DNA from: Paramacrobiotus metropolitanus
Taxonomy: Eukaryota > Tardigrada > Eutardigrada > Parachela > Macrobiotidae
Direction: 5' to 3'
Assembly (NCBI RefSeq): GCF_019649055.1
Contig: NW_026570227.1
Location: forward strand, 1,302,001 to 1,366,000
Length of the DNA: 64,000 nt
Shown: positions 1-10,566 of the stretch, piece after piece
How the letters are laid out: every line of letters starts with the position of its first letter
Numbering within the stretch: the stretch's first letter is position 1
Position numbers and translations under genes: made by a program
Notes under the pieces: generated by a model
What the model was told of the DNA's origin: nothing
Seen by the model: only the letters and a program-made list of their open reading frames with translations
Databases searched by the model: none

Positions 1-144
1 AAATGTGCACACAAAAGCAGATCAGCTAGTCGGTTTGTATCGTACGCTGCACAGTACGGTGTACGGTTCTATGAATACTTACAGTTTTTTTTCAGATTGG
101 ATTATTCACCATAACATAGGTTAAACGCAAAATTGCACAGTTCA

Positions 145-321
145 TCATTTCAACACGTAATACACTTCATCCAGTTTCTTACCGATACAAAACGTTTCCT
201 GAACACACGCGGCATTTTCTCGCATTAAAGCAACACTGATTCTCTGCTTCAGAAACTGAGTGGACCGTTTCTCCTGTATCCGCTCAGAAAGCATCTTAGT
301 GATCTTACCGAGCGTAGACAT
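145..321 (-). CDS. C-terminal exon, repeated domain copy 1
   Basis: The exon starts with an ATG right after a possible acceptor (ATGTAAG) and ends at TAA, giving about 58 residues. I do not recognise the domain. It has the pattern K-x2-RS-x2-FL-x-QR-S followed by a Lys-Leu-Asp-Glu end. The same pattern ends the AT-hook exon of the SIN3-like gene at 39449-40030 and recurs in a damaged copy near 9.2-9.4 kb. Helical, Arg-rich segments suggest a protein-interaction tail. The upstream exons would lie to the right on the minus strand and I could not identify them, so this may be the last exon of a gene or an isolated duplicated exon. No internal stop is present. Confidence 0.4.
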   Translation of the reverse strand: MSTLGKITKMLSERIQEKRSTQFLKQRISVALMRENAACVQETFCIGKKLDEVYYVLK

Positions 322-456
322 CTTACATTTCGATTCACTACTCCACACGCCCATTGTTACAAAAACCAAAGCAGAGCAATTGAAAGCAGCTTACAGTTTA
401 TAATACCGCGATAGGCGACTGCAGAATGCGTTACAAGTATAAATCCTGATTACAGT

Positions 457-747
457 ATGGCTTATACCACATCCGGTCATGGCAAGACAAAGCAAAACCT
501 ACAACTACCTTTCGACAGTAATATTATGGAATCGCTACAGCGATCGTTGTTGCAGGTACTGGATTATGTAATAATTCTGGTAGTTACGACAAGGGATCGA
601 AAGATGTTTGATAGTTACGACATATGTAGGTACATCGAGCGGCACGCAGCAACAACTCGGAAGAATAATCTCTTGATGATATACAGTACATTTAAGCGCT
701 TCCTTGTGCTTTATAAACAAAAGTACAAAACTGATATCTCTGCGTAA
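457..747 (+). CDS. hypothetical 96-aa protein
   Basis: An ATG-initiated frame of 96 codons with a TATA-like TATAAATC at about 438-445, close to the ATG. The predicted product is soluble, with a hydrophobic central helix (about residues 34-46) and a basic C-terminal half rich in Lys, Arg and Tyr. No domain is recognised. No signal peptide or splice sites are needed to explain it. It could be a chance frame, because the antisense strand here is also open for 61 codons. Confidence 0.25.
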   Translation: MAYTTSGHGKTKQNLQLPFDSNIMESLQRSLLQVLDYVIILVVTTRDRKMFDSYDICRYIERHAATTRKNNLLMIYSTFKRFLVLYKQKYKTDISA

Positions 748-749
748 TT

Positions 750-2100
750 AATGTCAAGGGCAACAATGATAACCGACCGAACTATTCTGCCCTTCCTCAT
801 AGTAGCGCTAGCACCGGTAAGGCGTCCGTCGCAACGAATGTGCTACCTAAGTAGGAAATATTCAGCTAACATGGTCCGTAACCGGTACCAGCATATTGCT
901 ACTAGTATAGAAGGTCGTAACCGCCCTTAGTGCAAGCGAGCGAGCGTGTAAATTTTTTTGTTGTAAAAGACTTGGCAGGGTGAGACAACAACCTAACCAA
1001 GTAGTTGAGAGTCTACCTAGCTTTTTGTATCTTTTGCATATGCCGAGTTATCAACAGATCTGCTCAGATATCAGTTTGTTTTTGCCACCGCTGCGATGCC
1101 GACGCGATACCATCATTTTTATGAGGTTTTACGGAATCATGCTGACACGGTATATTAATTTTAAAACGATTCCTTCAGCAACTACAGCGCGGGCACTGCT
1201 AATGCTTTACCGCACATGGCCGCCTATTCCGCTTGTTCTCCGCCGCACCAAATTCTTTACATTGGGATACTGGTCTTATTTCTTCAGTTTCTTATTCCCA
1301 GTATCGATATTTCATTCCCAAACCGATAAGACTTATGCCGGTCACCGCCAGAGCCAATTCAGTAGCTACGCTCAGCTTGTCCGTTTATACTGCTTGGGAA
1401 GCTTTCCAGCCTGTTCAAGAACCCCAGCCACGGCCATCGTCAGTTCAGATAAATCATTTTCACGATTGAAATTCGAAAACCACCGCTTGCAAAGGCAAAA
1501 ACGATGAATTAATTACTGGAGAGATTTTTGAAAAGCACCTGCAATTTAGAGCAATTTTTTTGCTGCGGATGCATTTGCACAACGATTTACAAAAGAAGAC
1601 TCGAATGCCGATGGAACCGCACTGGTTCTGAAACGCACCGGCGGAGATTTCAAATTTTTGTGTCCAATAATTTTCCACTAATTTGCTGCGGAAACGATTT
1701 ATCGTTTCAGTACTTCATTCAGTGCTTAGTGGCAATAATCCAAGAATTGGAGTTTTACCAATTTTTTTTTCCGTGAAAAGTGACTATTAAATGCGACGCT
1801 TTCTGTAATAATAAAAACCCTTGACATGGATCTTTATTATTTTTTCTCAGTAAAGGAACAAAAATGTTTATCAATTAGGTTTATCTCATTAATTTTCAAA
1901 ATAAACTGATATGCAATTCTATAAATGAGCTCATGTTAGAAGTTGAAAATAATGGTGTAGCACAAAATGAGCAACTTTGATCAATCACTCAAAAAATTCC
2001 CATTTTATTTGCAAGAATTCAGATTTGAACTTTGATAGAGTTATCTTTAAAATCTTGTTTTTTTTTAAAACAAAGGCTTAAAGAAAGCGAAAAGAAAAAA
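750..2100. other. no supported gene
   Basis: Several overlapping frames exist on both strands but none shows codon bias, motifs or splice context that I trust. The right half (about 1760-2100) is AT-rich with homopolymer runs. Nothing functional is visible. Confidence 0.4.
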
Positions 2101-2104
2101 AAGT

Positions 2105-3590
2105 CGTTACGTTCTACTTGCAGCTTTGTTCGCTTCGCAGCGCTTAGTCTCTCTCGCGCTTACTTTTGCCGCTAGGCGTCGCTTCGGCCCCGCTTCCGAT
2201 TTCTTTAGAAACAGTTACTTGCTACTGTACAGTATCATCACGAAAAGTAAACATTTAAACTGAACCGTAGACAAAACCGTTTCCGAAGCAAAGGATCAGA
2301 CCTGGGCAGTTAATTTTAACTATTTAACTTAACGCAAGTTATTTTCGAGTTATTGAGTTATAACTTAACTCTTTAGCGTAACTCAGAAGAAAACGTAACT
2401 CTAACTTAACTCTCTTGAAAATATTATATAATGTCTATGGTAGCGTAACTCGTGCTGTAACTCGAAACTCGGTTTTCCTGCATAAATAATTTAACTCTAG
2501 GCGTAACTCGCACGCTCCCTGTAACTCTTAACTCTAACTGTGGGTCAGTTTTCTATAACTGCCCAGGTCTGCAAAGGATATAATAATCCTTTGGTTTTAC
2601 TTGCTGCTCCGCTCGCTGCGCTGCGCTTGCTCACGCCGCAGCTCGGCGTCGCCTTCGGCTCCGCCTTCGATTTTCGTAGAAACGGTTATTTGCCTCTGTA
2701 CCATCGCTGTAATGGAACGCTCGAAATACACCCTAAAAAATATTTTTGGAAGAAAGAAGAATCGAGCCGTTTGGTTTCACTTGTTGCTCCGCTTTCTACG
2801 CTGCGCTTGCTAAGGCCGCTGCTCGGCCATCGGCTACGCTTTCAGTTTCAACAGCAAGGGTGACGGCAACCCGCTAACAATAGTTGTTACGGTAGCCCTT
2901 ACGGTGACATAAACTGAGATAGTTACGATAACATGTTATTGTTATGGTAAGGTAACATTTATTATTGGTAACGCTTTATTAGAGTGGTGAAAGCTGGTAA
3001 CGCGTTACCATGAGTCATTACAAAACGAAGGCGGTTCAATTGGTCCTGTAAAGTCAGCGCTAATGAAGGTAAAATTGCTAACGATAGTGGCGGTAGTGAC
3101 GGTTCCTGATTTCGATTAGCATGGTTTCCTACGTCATCCTTTCAAGGTAATGTTACTCGTTATGATCTTATGGTGACGTTTGGCTTGAATGACCGAACTC
3201 AACTCCACTGGTCTACAAAGTTATATATTGGTGGAGGACCTTCGAGTTTTTCCAACATTTGTTGAAGGCCTTATAATGTTGTGAATCATGTTACAAAGGT
3301 TCCCATCGCAGGAATGCGTTTCCCAGCCGTACCTCTACAATTACACACACAACATGCAGGCTTCGGTAGGGCGCAAGCCGCAAAATTCCCCTTTAATGAA
3401 TACCGTGGTTGTACATTCAGTTAACTTTTTGGGTTTCGTATTACTTTTTAGAAACAAAATTTTTTAAAGCCAGCGAAAAGAAAACAAAAATATTTATAAA
3501 AAAGGAAAAACGAAGTGGTTCCGCTGTACTTACTGCGCCAGGTGCTTTGTTGCGCTTATTCATGTTCGGCGTCGCCATGAGCCCTTTCTT
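2105..3590. repeat. dispersed GC-rich short repeat (4 copies)
   Basis: A low-complexity unit of the form (T)GCTCCGCTCGCTGCGCTGC followed by a CGGCGTCGC..TCGGC tail recurs at about 2110-2200, 2598-2670, 2780-2845 and 3520-3585. All copies face the same way and are preceded by similar A-rich sequence. Each can fold on itself. The open frames crossing these copies are Ala/Leu/Arg low complexity and are not treated as genes. The copy near 2600 starts just right of the MITE at 2297-2571. Confidence 0.5.
2297..2571. mobile_element. hAT-type MITE, 275 bp
   Basis: Perfect terminal inverted repeats start CAGACCTGGGCAGTTA and end with its complement. The flanks carry a perfect 8-bp target duplication, CAAAGGAT, at 2289-2296 and 2572-2579. 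The 8-bp duplication and a CAG start are typical of the hAT superfamily. The inside is made of degenerate TAACTC/GAGTTA units and has no coding capacity, so this is a non-autonomous element. It shares termini and internal units with the 1140-bp element at 37406-38545. Confidence 0.9.
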
Positions 3591-3970
3591 TAAAAACGGT
3601 CAATTCTTAAAGCAACAGCATTTTATCGCTGTATCTCCTTACGTTAACTGTAACAGTAACGGTAATACGTACGGTAAACCGTTACGGTAACGGTAACAGG
3701 TAACAGTATAGCGTATCAGGGTAACCGTCGAAACGGTTATCTGTTACGCTAGCAAAAAATCGTTACAACAATTTTGTAATGGTACTCCGTTGCGAATAGT
3801 GGTTGCCCGTTACAATGCACGGTAATCCGCGGCAACTGCAAATGTACTGCGGATGCGGTAGCGGTAGTGACTGAACCGCTACGGTAACAGCGATGAATAA
3901 CTTTTAACGGTTACGATATTAGCTACAGTGTTTAGGTAATGATAATATAAATCCGTTACGCTAACTCTTA
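2870..3970. repeat. degenerate GTTACGGTAAC-rich tract
   Basis: Many imperfect copies of GTTACGGTAAC and its near-palindromic variants occur, densest at about 2870-3010 and 3640-3970. There is no fixed period and no gene. The tract could be an old satellite or the interior of a decayed element. Confidence 0.35.
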
Positions 3971-3974
3971 TACT

Positions 3975-4962
3975 GAAAATGTACCGAGAGGGCCGGATAA
4001 AATTTCCGGACAGGGTCCTAAATACCTGACGCCCTATTCATATGTACGGAAGGTTCGACAAAACTGTCCCGGTGGCTTCCCGCATTTCGGTTCCTCAAAA
4101 ACGATCATCCCGGGCCGCGCAAAATTCCCAGACCGGGCTCTAAAAAACGGACCCACCATGAAAAATGCCCCGGTGGTTCCCCGCATATCGGTTCCCCAAA
4201 CACGCACCAAGCGGGGCGGGCAAAATTCCCGGACCGGGTTCTGAAAAACGGGCCCTCCATACTTTATGTATGGCGGGTTCGTGAAAAATGCCCCGGTGGT
4301 TCCCCGTATGTCGGTTCCCCAAAAACGCACCAACCGGGGCGGCCAAAATTCCCGGACCGGGTTTAAAAAACGGACCCACTATACTATATGTAAGGCGGGT
4401 TCGTGAAAAATGCCCCGGTGGGTCCCCGCATGTCGGTTCCCCAAAAACGCACCAAGCGGGGCGGGCAAAATTCCCGGACCGGGTTCTAAAAAACGGGCCC
4501 TCCATACTATATGTATGGCGGGTTCGTGAAAAATGCCCCGGTGGTTCCCCGCATGTCGGTTCCCCAAAAACGCACCAACCGGGGCGGGCAAAATTCCCGG
4601 ACCGGTTTTAAAAAACGGACCCACTATACTATATGTAAGGCGGGTTCGTGAAAAATGCCCCGGTGGTTCCCCGCATGTCGGTTCCCCAAAAACGCACCAA
4701 GCGGGGCGGGCAAAATTCCCGGACCGGGTTCTAAAAAACGGGCCCTCCATACTATATGTATGGCGGGTTCGTGAAAAATGCCCCGGTGGTTCCCCGCATG
4801 TCGGTTCCCCAAAAACGCACCAACCGGGCGGGCAAAATTCCCGGACCGGGTCCAAAAAAACAGACCCTCCATACTATATGTATGGCGGGTTCGTGAAAAA
4901 TGCACCGGTGGTTCCCCGCATGTCGGTTCTCCAAAAACGCTCCACCCGGGCCGGTCTGTATG
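3975..4962. repeat. dimeric minisatellite, ~122-bp unit
   Basis: Roughly seven to eight head-to-tail units of about 122 bp. Two alternating subtypes are marked by CATACTATATGTATGG and CTATACTATATGTAAGG, giving a higher-order dimer of about 244 bp (for example the 4377 and 4621 positions, and the 4502 and 4746 positions). The leftmost units are the most diverged. The array is GC-rich with runs such as CCCGGACCGGG. Because the unit length is close to a multiple of three in places, long frames open on both strands; these are by-products and not genes. Confidence 0.85.
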
Positions 4963-5067
4963 AGTGTACCGGGTCCAAATTTACGATCTCCTTTGCATTT
5001 ACTGCACCAGGTCCGTCAAAAATAACCCGGTTAGTTTTTCGATTTTTTTACTACCTTCTCAATTGCT

Positions 5068-5212
5068 TTCAGGGCGCAGCCCCCGCACCCCTACTATTGG
5101 GGCTCCGCCCCAAACCCCGGCCAGGGGCTTCGCCCCTGGACCCCGGCGACCCAGCTCTCCGCATGTCGCACCGCAGATTAAAAACGCTCGCTCGCTTCGC
5201 TCGCTCGCTTGA
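5068..5212. repeat. GC-rich imperfect hairpins
   Basis: The segment has two strong foldbacks. One is a GGGGCTCCGCCCC-type hairpin paired with GGGGCTTCGCCCC (about 5098-5136). The other is GCTCGCTCGCTTCGCTCGCTCGC (about 5186-5208). It lies between the minisatellite and the MITE at 5214. No coding content is seen. Confidence 0.45.
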
Positions 5213-5213
5213 C

Positions 5214-5561
5214 TATAGGGGGAAAATTGTGTCTAGCCGAACCAATCCCTTGTACTTCTGATGTAAGCCAGCTGGTGGTTTACGTTGTGGCTTGACAGTG
5301 TTTTATGTAAAGCGCTGCTATTAAGATTGGAGGTACTGATAACAGGTAAGCTGCACACGTACAACTGCAGGTAAACAGGCTAAAACTGTATTATAGCCCG
5401 GACCTGCCTGGTGCAGTTAATACCACATGTACCGTCAATGCCGCACAGCCTTAATAGCAGCGCTTTACATAAAACGCTGTGCAGCCACAACGTAAACCAC
5501 CAGCTGGCTTATATCAGAAGTACAAGGGATTGGTTCGGCTAGACACATTTTTCCCCCTATA
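5214..5561. mobile_element. long-TIR MITE, ~348 bp
   Basis: Two inverted arms of about 125 bp face each other. The left arm starts TATAGGGGGAAAA at 5214, and the right arm is its near-perfect complement ending TTTTCCCCCTATA at 5561. The arms have a few substitutions. The TA at each end fits TA target-site duplication, as for Tc1/mariner-like MITEs, but the family is not certain. The spacer of about 100 bp has no coding potential. It sits just upstream of the truncated exon at 5576, in what would be the intron before it. Confidence 0.75.
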
Positions 5562-5575
5562 TACAATTAATTTAG

Positions 5576-5782
5576 GAGGATGCGTTGACCCAACGTTACG
5601 ACACCCAGTACCACGTGCAACCCGGCATGTACCTCTCTCCGTACGCCGGCTACGACAATCGGCCACCACCGCCCCGGAATCTGTATAAAACGCCTCAATA
5701 CGAGCCGGACACGCCCAGTTATGAGGACAGCCCGGGCGCCGGCAAAGGCGTAGAATGCAGTGAATGGCGTAGAATGCAATGA
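5576..5782 (+). pseudogene. truncated paralogue of the 6559-7758 gene
   Basis: After a canonical acceptor (AATTTAG) the frame matches the start of exon 2 of the gene at 6559-7758, through the stretch with HVQPGMYL, RPPPPRNLYK and QYEPD, for about 50 codons. It then runs into an unrelated GGCGTAGAATGCA repeat and stops. The Thr/Pro-rich body is missing. No signal-peptide exon is visible to the left, where the MITE at 5214-5561 is inserted. A truncated duplicate is the simplest reading; a short spliced protein cannot be excluded. Confidence 0.6.
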
Positions 5783-5835
5783 ATGCAGAATGCGGTTTGG
5801 CGTAATTAATTGTATGGCGTAGAATGCAGTTTGGC
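5748..5835. repeat. GGCGTAGAATGCAGT short repeats
   Basis: Three to four imperfect copies of GGCGTAGAATGCAGT, some followed by TTTGGC, run in the same orientation. They replace the rest of the exon in the truncated paralogue. Confidence 0.5.
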
Positions 5836-5839
5836 CTAA

Positions 5840-6558
5840 TCCGTGAATTTGGATTTTTCACAACACTGTGCAACACAAAGTGTAAGAAATTACGGGACAG
5901 ACTTGTGTGTACAAGTACGGGAACTTTCGTCTTCGCGCACTCCCAAACACTATTTTGCATTGTTTTTGGAAAAATTCGATAAAATTCCCCATGACCTGTC
6001 TACATCAGCGTCAAAGCCGTTTGTGCGCGCAACATTTGGTCGGGAAGTTATGGCTGACATAGAGTTAGGAAACGCTTAATTATGTATTAACCGATTTCAC
6101 AGATATACGTAGACGCATATAAACACTGAAGAGAGGTGTTAAACCACACCGGGCGTCCAAAGAGTGTGTAAACAGACACACTTGTGCAGGCTGTATTTAA
6201 CGGACACCGCTTCTATCTGTAGAACTGTAACGCCGATTACACAATTTATGCCGCATTTTTTTTAGGATTCGAGAAAGGAAAAAGCCGCTCTCCTTTTTTC
6301 AACAATGTTACGGAATCACTGCAACGATAGTTAGTGCCAGTAACTGTAATACTGTTCTATTTATGACTAATCGGTTTTGCTGGTTACGAGTACGAGTACC
6401 CAGATGCCGTATACGGAACGAACACTGTTCAGAAGATAGTGTACGCTCTTCTACGTGACAAAATAAAGTCAGTTACGAGCGTGCTCCCGACGCAGTCCCG
6501 AGGTATACCAACAGTTTATATCTTAATTGACGCAATTACTGTAATTCCAATACGAATA
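5840..6558. other. no supported gene
   Basis: A single 78-codon frame (5843-6079) shows no recognisable motif and lies next to short repeats. Otherwise the segment is AT-rich spacer and presumably includes the promoter of the gene starting at 6559. Confidence 0.35.
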
Positions 6559-7758
6559 ATGACAACTGTCCGCGCTTTACTGCTGTTCTTGGTTGGAGCG
6601 CTGACGGCGGTAAGTGTTTCTCACGGCCTGGGAGTTTTAAATACTGTCGATGTCGATATTTTTGCCTCAGACTTACTGCAGTGAGAGTGGTTGGATCACT
6701 TTTATGCGCACTGTGTTCGCTGTGCTAGGGGACGTAGTATTTGCTGTACATAAATTACATACACAGGGAACCAGGCAGGAAGGGGTCCGGACCGCTACGA
6801 AGGGGGAGGGAGGGGCGCAATTGCAGTTTTCTGGGTATGTAACTCACCGATGCCCCCTCACCCCCTACCGCTGCCCACTGATTTTAAAACTCTGAAGAGT
6901 TTTAAAATCAGTGGGAATGGACTGTAAGGGAAATTGTGAACGCACAGACCTGAAACAGTCTCATGCTCCGATAAGTCTGTGTACGAGCCACACTTTTTGT
7001 TTTTCCCGCTGGGTTAAAAATACTCAAGTAGGCTGTACTGGTACATGATGCATAACAGCACAATATTACATTGATTTAAATCGATTTAGGATGCCGTATT
7101 TGGCCAACGTTATGACAACGAATACCACGTGCAACCAGGCATGTACCTCCCTCCCTACGCCGTCTACAACGATCGGCCACCACCGCCGCGGAATCTTTAT
7201 AAAGTACCGCAGTACGAGCCGGACGCGCATGACTATGAGGACAGCCCGGCGGCCGGTTACGGACCGAATTACTGGAAAGGTCAGCACATCCGGCCGACGC
7301 CCACCACCAGCACCTGCCCCTCCACCACGCCCGCGCCCTGCAACACCCTCCGGACCACGGTGACCGGGACGGTGGTGGGGGCGGTGTGCGCGCAGACCAC
7401 CATTACCCTCTACGCCGGCGGCGTCATCGGGACGCCGGTGCGGTTTCGGCGGGCGGCGCCCCCTCAACCCACATCGGTGGTCGCAGTCACCACCACGGTC
7501 TACACCACCCGGACGACGATCCCCTGCTCGGCGGTGGACATTCGCACGCCGGAAACGAGCACACCAACGCCGACCGTCGTCCCCTGCTGTCCGTTGACGC
7601 TCTCAGAGACCAAGACCAAAACCTGCACGCTAGGGGTGCAGGTGACGTCCTACCGCGATGTGGAGAACCGCGGCGGGACCCTGTTCTCGGCCCTGGGCCA
7701 GTCCTACCCCCCCGTCACCGTGTCGTCCCGCTGCACGCTCCGTGGCTGGCAAGGGTAG
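6559..7758 (+). CDS. secreted Pro/Thr-rich protein, two exons
   Basis: Exon 1 (6559-6609) encodes 17 residues starting MTTVRALLLFLVGALTA, a clear signal peptide, and ends at a GTAAGT donor. Exon 2 starts after CGATTTAG at 7090 and reads in the same phase to TAG at 7756-7758. The spliced product is about 239 aa. After the signal comes a Tyr/Pro-rich part (HVQPGMYLPPY, RPPPPRNLYK, YEPD), then a Thr/Pro/Ser-rich body with spaced cysteines (about 9), ending in RCTLRGWQG. The body would be heavily O-glycosylated and resembles mucin or cuticle-type extracellular proteins, but I do not recognise a family. A truncated paralogue sits at 5576-5782. GC content is clearly higher in exon 2 than in its surroundings. 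The intron (6610-7089) contains the perfect hairpin at 6874-6915. Confidence 0.75.
6874..6915. repeat. perfect 20-bp-arm hairpin
   Basis: The two arms are exact complements (left starts CCCACTGATTTTAAAAC) with a 2-nt loop. It lies in the intron of the secreted-protein gene. It may be the remnant of a very small foldback element or a processing or structural signal. Confidence 0.7.
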
Positions 7759-7759
7759 C

Positions 7760-8535
7760 GACGTTCTTATCCAACGGCGACGGTTATGCCCAGCGTTTTT
7801 GGCCGATTGGCGGTGACCTTTACCAGACTTCCTCTATATTCTCCTGTTAGTGCTGCCAAAATTCGTTGCTGCGAAATTTCGAATTCCCGACCAAGTGATG
7901 CCGAAATCTGGGATGGTTAGCTTTCTTTGTAAAAAAAGACTACAGTAAGTGTACAGATTTCCTGTGCGTTAAAAGAACAACCCCAGTAAAGTAAAATAAA
8001 CACGGAGAGTGCTTTTTAAATATTCTTCTGTACCGATTATAATATCATTCTTGTCAAAAACCCTGTACACCGTTTTAATTTTCGTGAAAATACGGCAGGG
8101 TGACAAGCATTTATTGTGTGCTCTCTACGCACAACCACAATATGACCAACTAAAAGTTTTGTGGTTTAAACTGCAGCGTTTCTTGGAAGCATGTGCCATG
8201 TGGCCCCATCCAAAATGACCCAACTGAACGACGGATCTGCAGAAGTAAAAAAGCTTTCAACATAATTCTTAATATTTTCACGTTAGAAATATTTGTCATC
8301 ACACTGTACTGCACCTACTGTCTACAGATAGATTGTAGTGTGAGTATTGTCTATCCAACTTACGTTTCCCTCGTTCGCTGATCGCACGAAGCCGAGCGTA
8401 CCGAAACAGGCCCATAACTTGCGCCGGACTGCCTCTCCTACTTCCGTTGCAGAGCGGGCGCACGCTTGACGGTTCGAGACGCTTCTGTGAACACCTGAAA
8501 TGCGCAACGTAGTCCGCGGCGCTGAATATCGGTTG
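7760..8535. other. no supported gene
   Basis: 3' flank of the secreted-protein gene. AT-rich, with short frames on both strands and no motifs. An AATAAA-like signal (AAAATAAA) lies near 7990. Confidence 0.3.
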
Positions 8536-8543
8536 CTTTGCAG

Positions 8544-9094
8544 CAGAGGTTGCCCATTTCTGCTTTTTCCATATCCCATCCATACCCCATTTTCTTACAA
8601 TTTTTCCCACCCATCTCCGCTCCATAATTTTTGGATGAGACCCATTTTCTTCCATCCCCATTTCAGCGTCCCATTTTTTAAAAATAAAATTACAACGTAC
8701 AACCAAAAACTTGCTTGACGCCGGCTTACGGAATACCTTGTTGCCGTTGGCAAACAGCCATTCACGTAAAGCGTGAATTCAGCGCTGTTTTTGCCAAAAT
8801 TTTCTCCATTCTAACGTGTAAAAATTATTGCGACCTTCGTAATCTTCGCGCGAAGCGCGAAGGTGTCGGGAGTTTTTGTGAATTTTGTCAACCAAAATAC
8901 TTGTAGAAATGTATTAATTCGTCATTTTTATCCTATTTTCTAAATTTCCCATTTTCGCCCATTTCTTCGTTTTTCCCATCCATCTCCATCCATAAATACA
9001 CTTTTCCCATCCATACCATTTTAGAATGGAAAAATGGTAAATGGGGAAAAAATGGGATCCATTTCCATAATAAAATGGAGATGGGCAACCTCTG
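8544..9094. mobile_element. hAT-type MITE, 551 bp (CCATCC-rich)
   Basis: Terminal inverted repeats start CAGAGGTTGCCCAT and end ATGGGCAACCTCTG. The element is flanked by a perfect 8-bp duplication, CTTTGCAG, at 8536-8543 and 9095-9102. The subterminal regions are rich in CCCATCCAT/CCATTTT units on the left and right. The interior (8710-8920) is ordinary AT-rich sequence without a transposase frame. This is a second hAT MITE family, distinct from the CAGACCTGGG family. Confidence 0.9.
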
Positions 9095-9204
9095 CTTTGC
9101 AGCAAGCATAGCATCGGCAAAAGGGCACTTACTGTTTTCCTGAACTTTATTGGTCAAATCAAAATGCAATACACAAATTATTAGAAAAGACACGCAGACT
9201 ACAA

Positions 9205-9409
9205 CATAAAAATTTCGTTTAGTTTGTCCAGCCCTTCCATCGAGCACTGACGCCGCATTTCCCCGTTGAATTTCTGTAGACAAGCGCTGTCGTAGAAATT
9301 CATGCGAACGTAATTCTCCGGTGTAGTTGTTGCAGTCTTCTGCCCAGTTCTTTAACGAATGCGATCGCTGACAGACCCCACGTGCCCATCGTTTCGAAAG
9401 CGATCGCAA
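9205..9409 (-). pseudogene. damaged copy of the repeated C-terminal domain
   Basis: On the minus strand the frame shows RSHEFLRQRLS and an Asn-Ala-Ala stretch matching the C-terminal exon of the SIN3-like gene (39449-40030) and the exon at 145-321. After Asn-Ala-Ala the homologous Leu-Asp-Lys-Leu end continues in a different frame and stops at TAG near 9205. A 1-2 nt indel is therefore inferred. The copy lies about 100 bp right of the MITE at 8544-9094. No partner exons with PAH domains are visible here. Confidence 0.45.
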
Positions 9410-10233
9410 TGAAAAGGTAGCGGCCGACCAAATAGGAGTACAATCTGGATTTCTTTTCCTCTGCTACAAGTACAAGTCCCAGGCCTTCTGGGACTTCCGA
9501 AATAAAGCTTCTGGGGGCTCCGGCTGGCGGGCTTTCAGCTTCCAGGACTCTACTGCATCTAGGACGTCAACAACACCGTAGTTTGGCAGTAATGCGGACA
9601 GCAAACCGGATACGGAATGAATCGAAGTTGGTGTAAAAACGATGTACATTACAATTTCTAAGGGGGTACCGGTTTCCTCACGTTCGAAATGCCACCCGGC
9701 CACGGACAACTTACTACTTACCGCTACAAGAAAACGAAGACGATAGGCAATAACAATGCAATAACAGCACCGACGACTGGCAATAACAACGCAGACATAA
9801 ACAGTCGGAATTGACTTTACCGATACAGCCACTCGTCTGGCAGCATCATGCGTCTATTTACAATTGTCATGCAGAAAGTTCGATTATCGTTGTAAAAAAC
9901 ATTATGCGTGGGACATCAACAAAGACGAACAGGGAGGCGCTTGTTTTGCGCTACAACGAGGCAGGGAGTTATTCTTTATCATACGACGATTATGCATTAA
10001 TGAACGGCGTCATGCTCATGCGAGCGGGTGCCATCGTCTGGAACGAAATTAATCAAGCTGCATAAAGTATTTATGTGTCTCGCTTATGATTCGTAAAGTA
10101 GGGGCCAGCTGCCAACCTCTGGGAAAACAAACCATTAGAACCCGGTAGGAAGCTGCATACTAATCGCCATTAAGTGGAAATCGAGGGGAATCCCATAACA
10201 GCGGAAAACGCTTCGGCGCGTCGGCGCGGGGAC

Positions 10234-10241
10234 TATATTAA
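10234..10241 (+). promoter_or_regulatory. TATA box of cysteine-rich peptide gene 1
   Basis: TATATTAA lies about 125 bp upstream of the ATG, inside a block (GTCGGCGCGGGGAC before it, CTGACCGTC after it) that is conserved in all copies of this gene. Conservation across paralogues whose other flanks have diverged supports a core promoter. Confidence 0.6.
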
Positions 10242-10365
10242 CTGACCGTCCTAAATGCCACGTTACTGTCTCGAATTCCTCTTCTAACCATTTTCTCCAA
10301 TAGCAGCAGCGCAGTCGCTGTCTTTAAGAAACTTTAGCGGTATAGTTGCTCGACTAGGGTCAATC

Positions 10366-10566
10366 ATGCGCGTTTTCATGCTGGCGTTTTTGCTCGTGCT
10401 GTTGCTCAGCTACAGCGCCGGCCAGTTCATCGGCTTGTGCGCCAACCCGACACTGTGCAAACCCGGCAACCCGGCCTGCGACCGAGGCTCCGTGGAGTGC
10501 CTGGGCTGCGGATGTGGAGGCGGATCCGGAGGTGGAGTCCCAGCGTGCCGCTCGTGCTGTTTGTAA
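10366..10566 (+). CDS. small secreted cysteine-rich peptide 1 (66 aa)
   Basis: A single-exon frame. The first 20 residues (start MRVFMLAFLLVLLL, cleavage likely after Ala-Gly) are a signal peptide. The mature peptide of about 46 residues has nine cysteines in the order C-x5-C-x6-C-x6-C-x2-C-x-C, a Gly/Ser linker, then C-x2-CC. Paralogues are at 13180-13374 and 29476-29670 (intact) and 15992-16180 (broken). The fold is unknown to me; the odd cysteine number would allow dimer formation. Nothing in the sequence shows that it is a toxin or an antimicrobial peptide. The neighbour on its right is a truncated tail of the convergent secreted gene. Confidence 0.75.
   Translation: MRVFMLAFLLVLLLSYSAGQFIGLCANPTLCKPGNPACDRGSVECLGCGCGGGSGGGVPACRSCCL

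Noticed and set aside
4034-5261. Several long open frames on both strands, up to 242 codons
   Set aside because: They follow the minisatellite unit and are Gly/Pro/Arg low complexity in mutually overlapping frames; no start context or splice sites support them.
7066-7467. 133-codon minus-strand frame opposite the secreted-protein gene
   Set aside because: It is a shadow of the GC-rich exon 2 (plus strand), which has the signal-peptide exon and a paralogue in the plus frame.
8933-9832. A complete minus-strand gene joining the frames at 8933-9409 and 9464-9832
   Set aside because: The left frame runs into the MITE and the repeated domain is frameshifted; the right frame belongs to the segment duplicated at 12.5 kb. 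No consistent splice model was found.
9811-10065. 84-codon frame upstream of peptide gene 1
   Set aside because: The sequence is duplicated at about 12.6-12.9 kb, where the frame is broken; conservation is better explained by promoter-proximal duplication.
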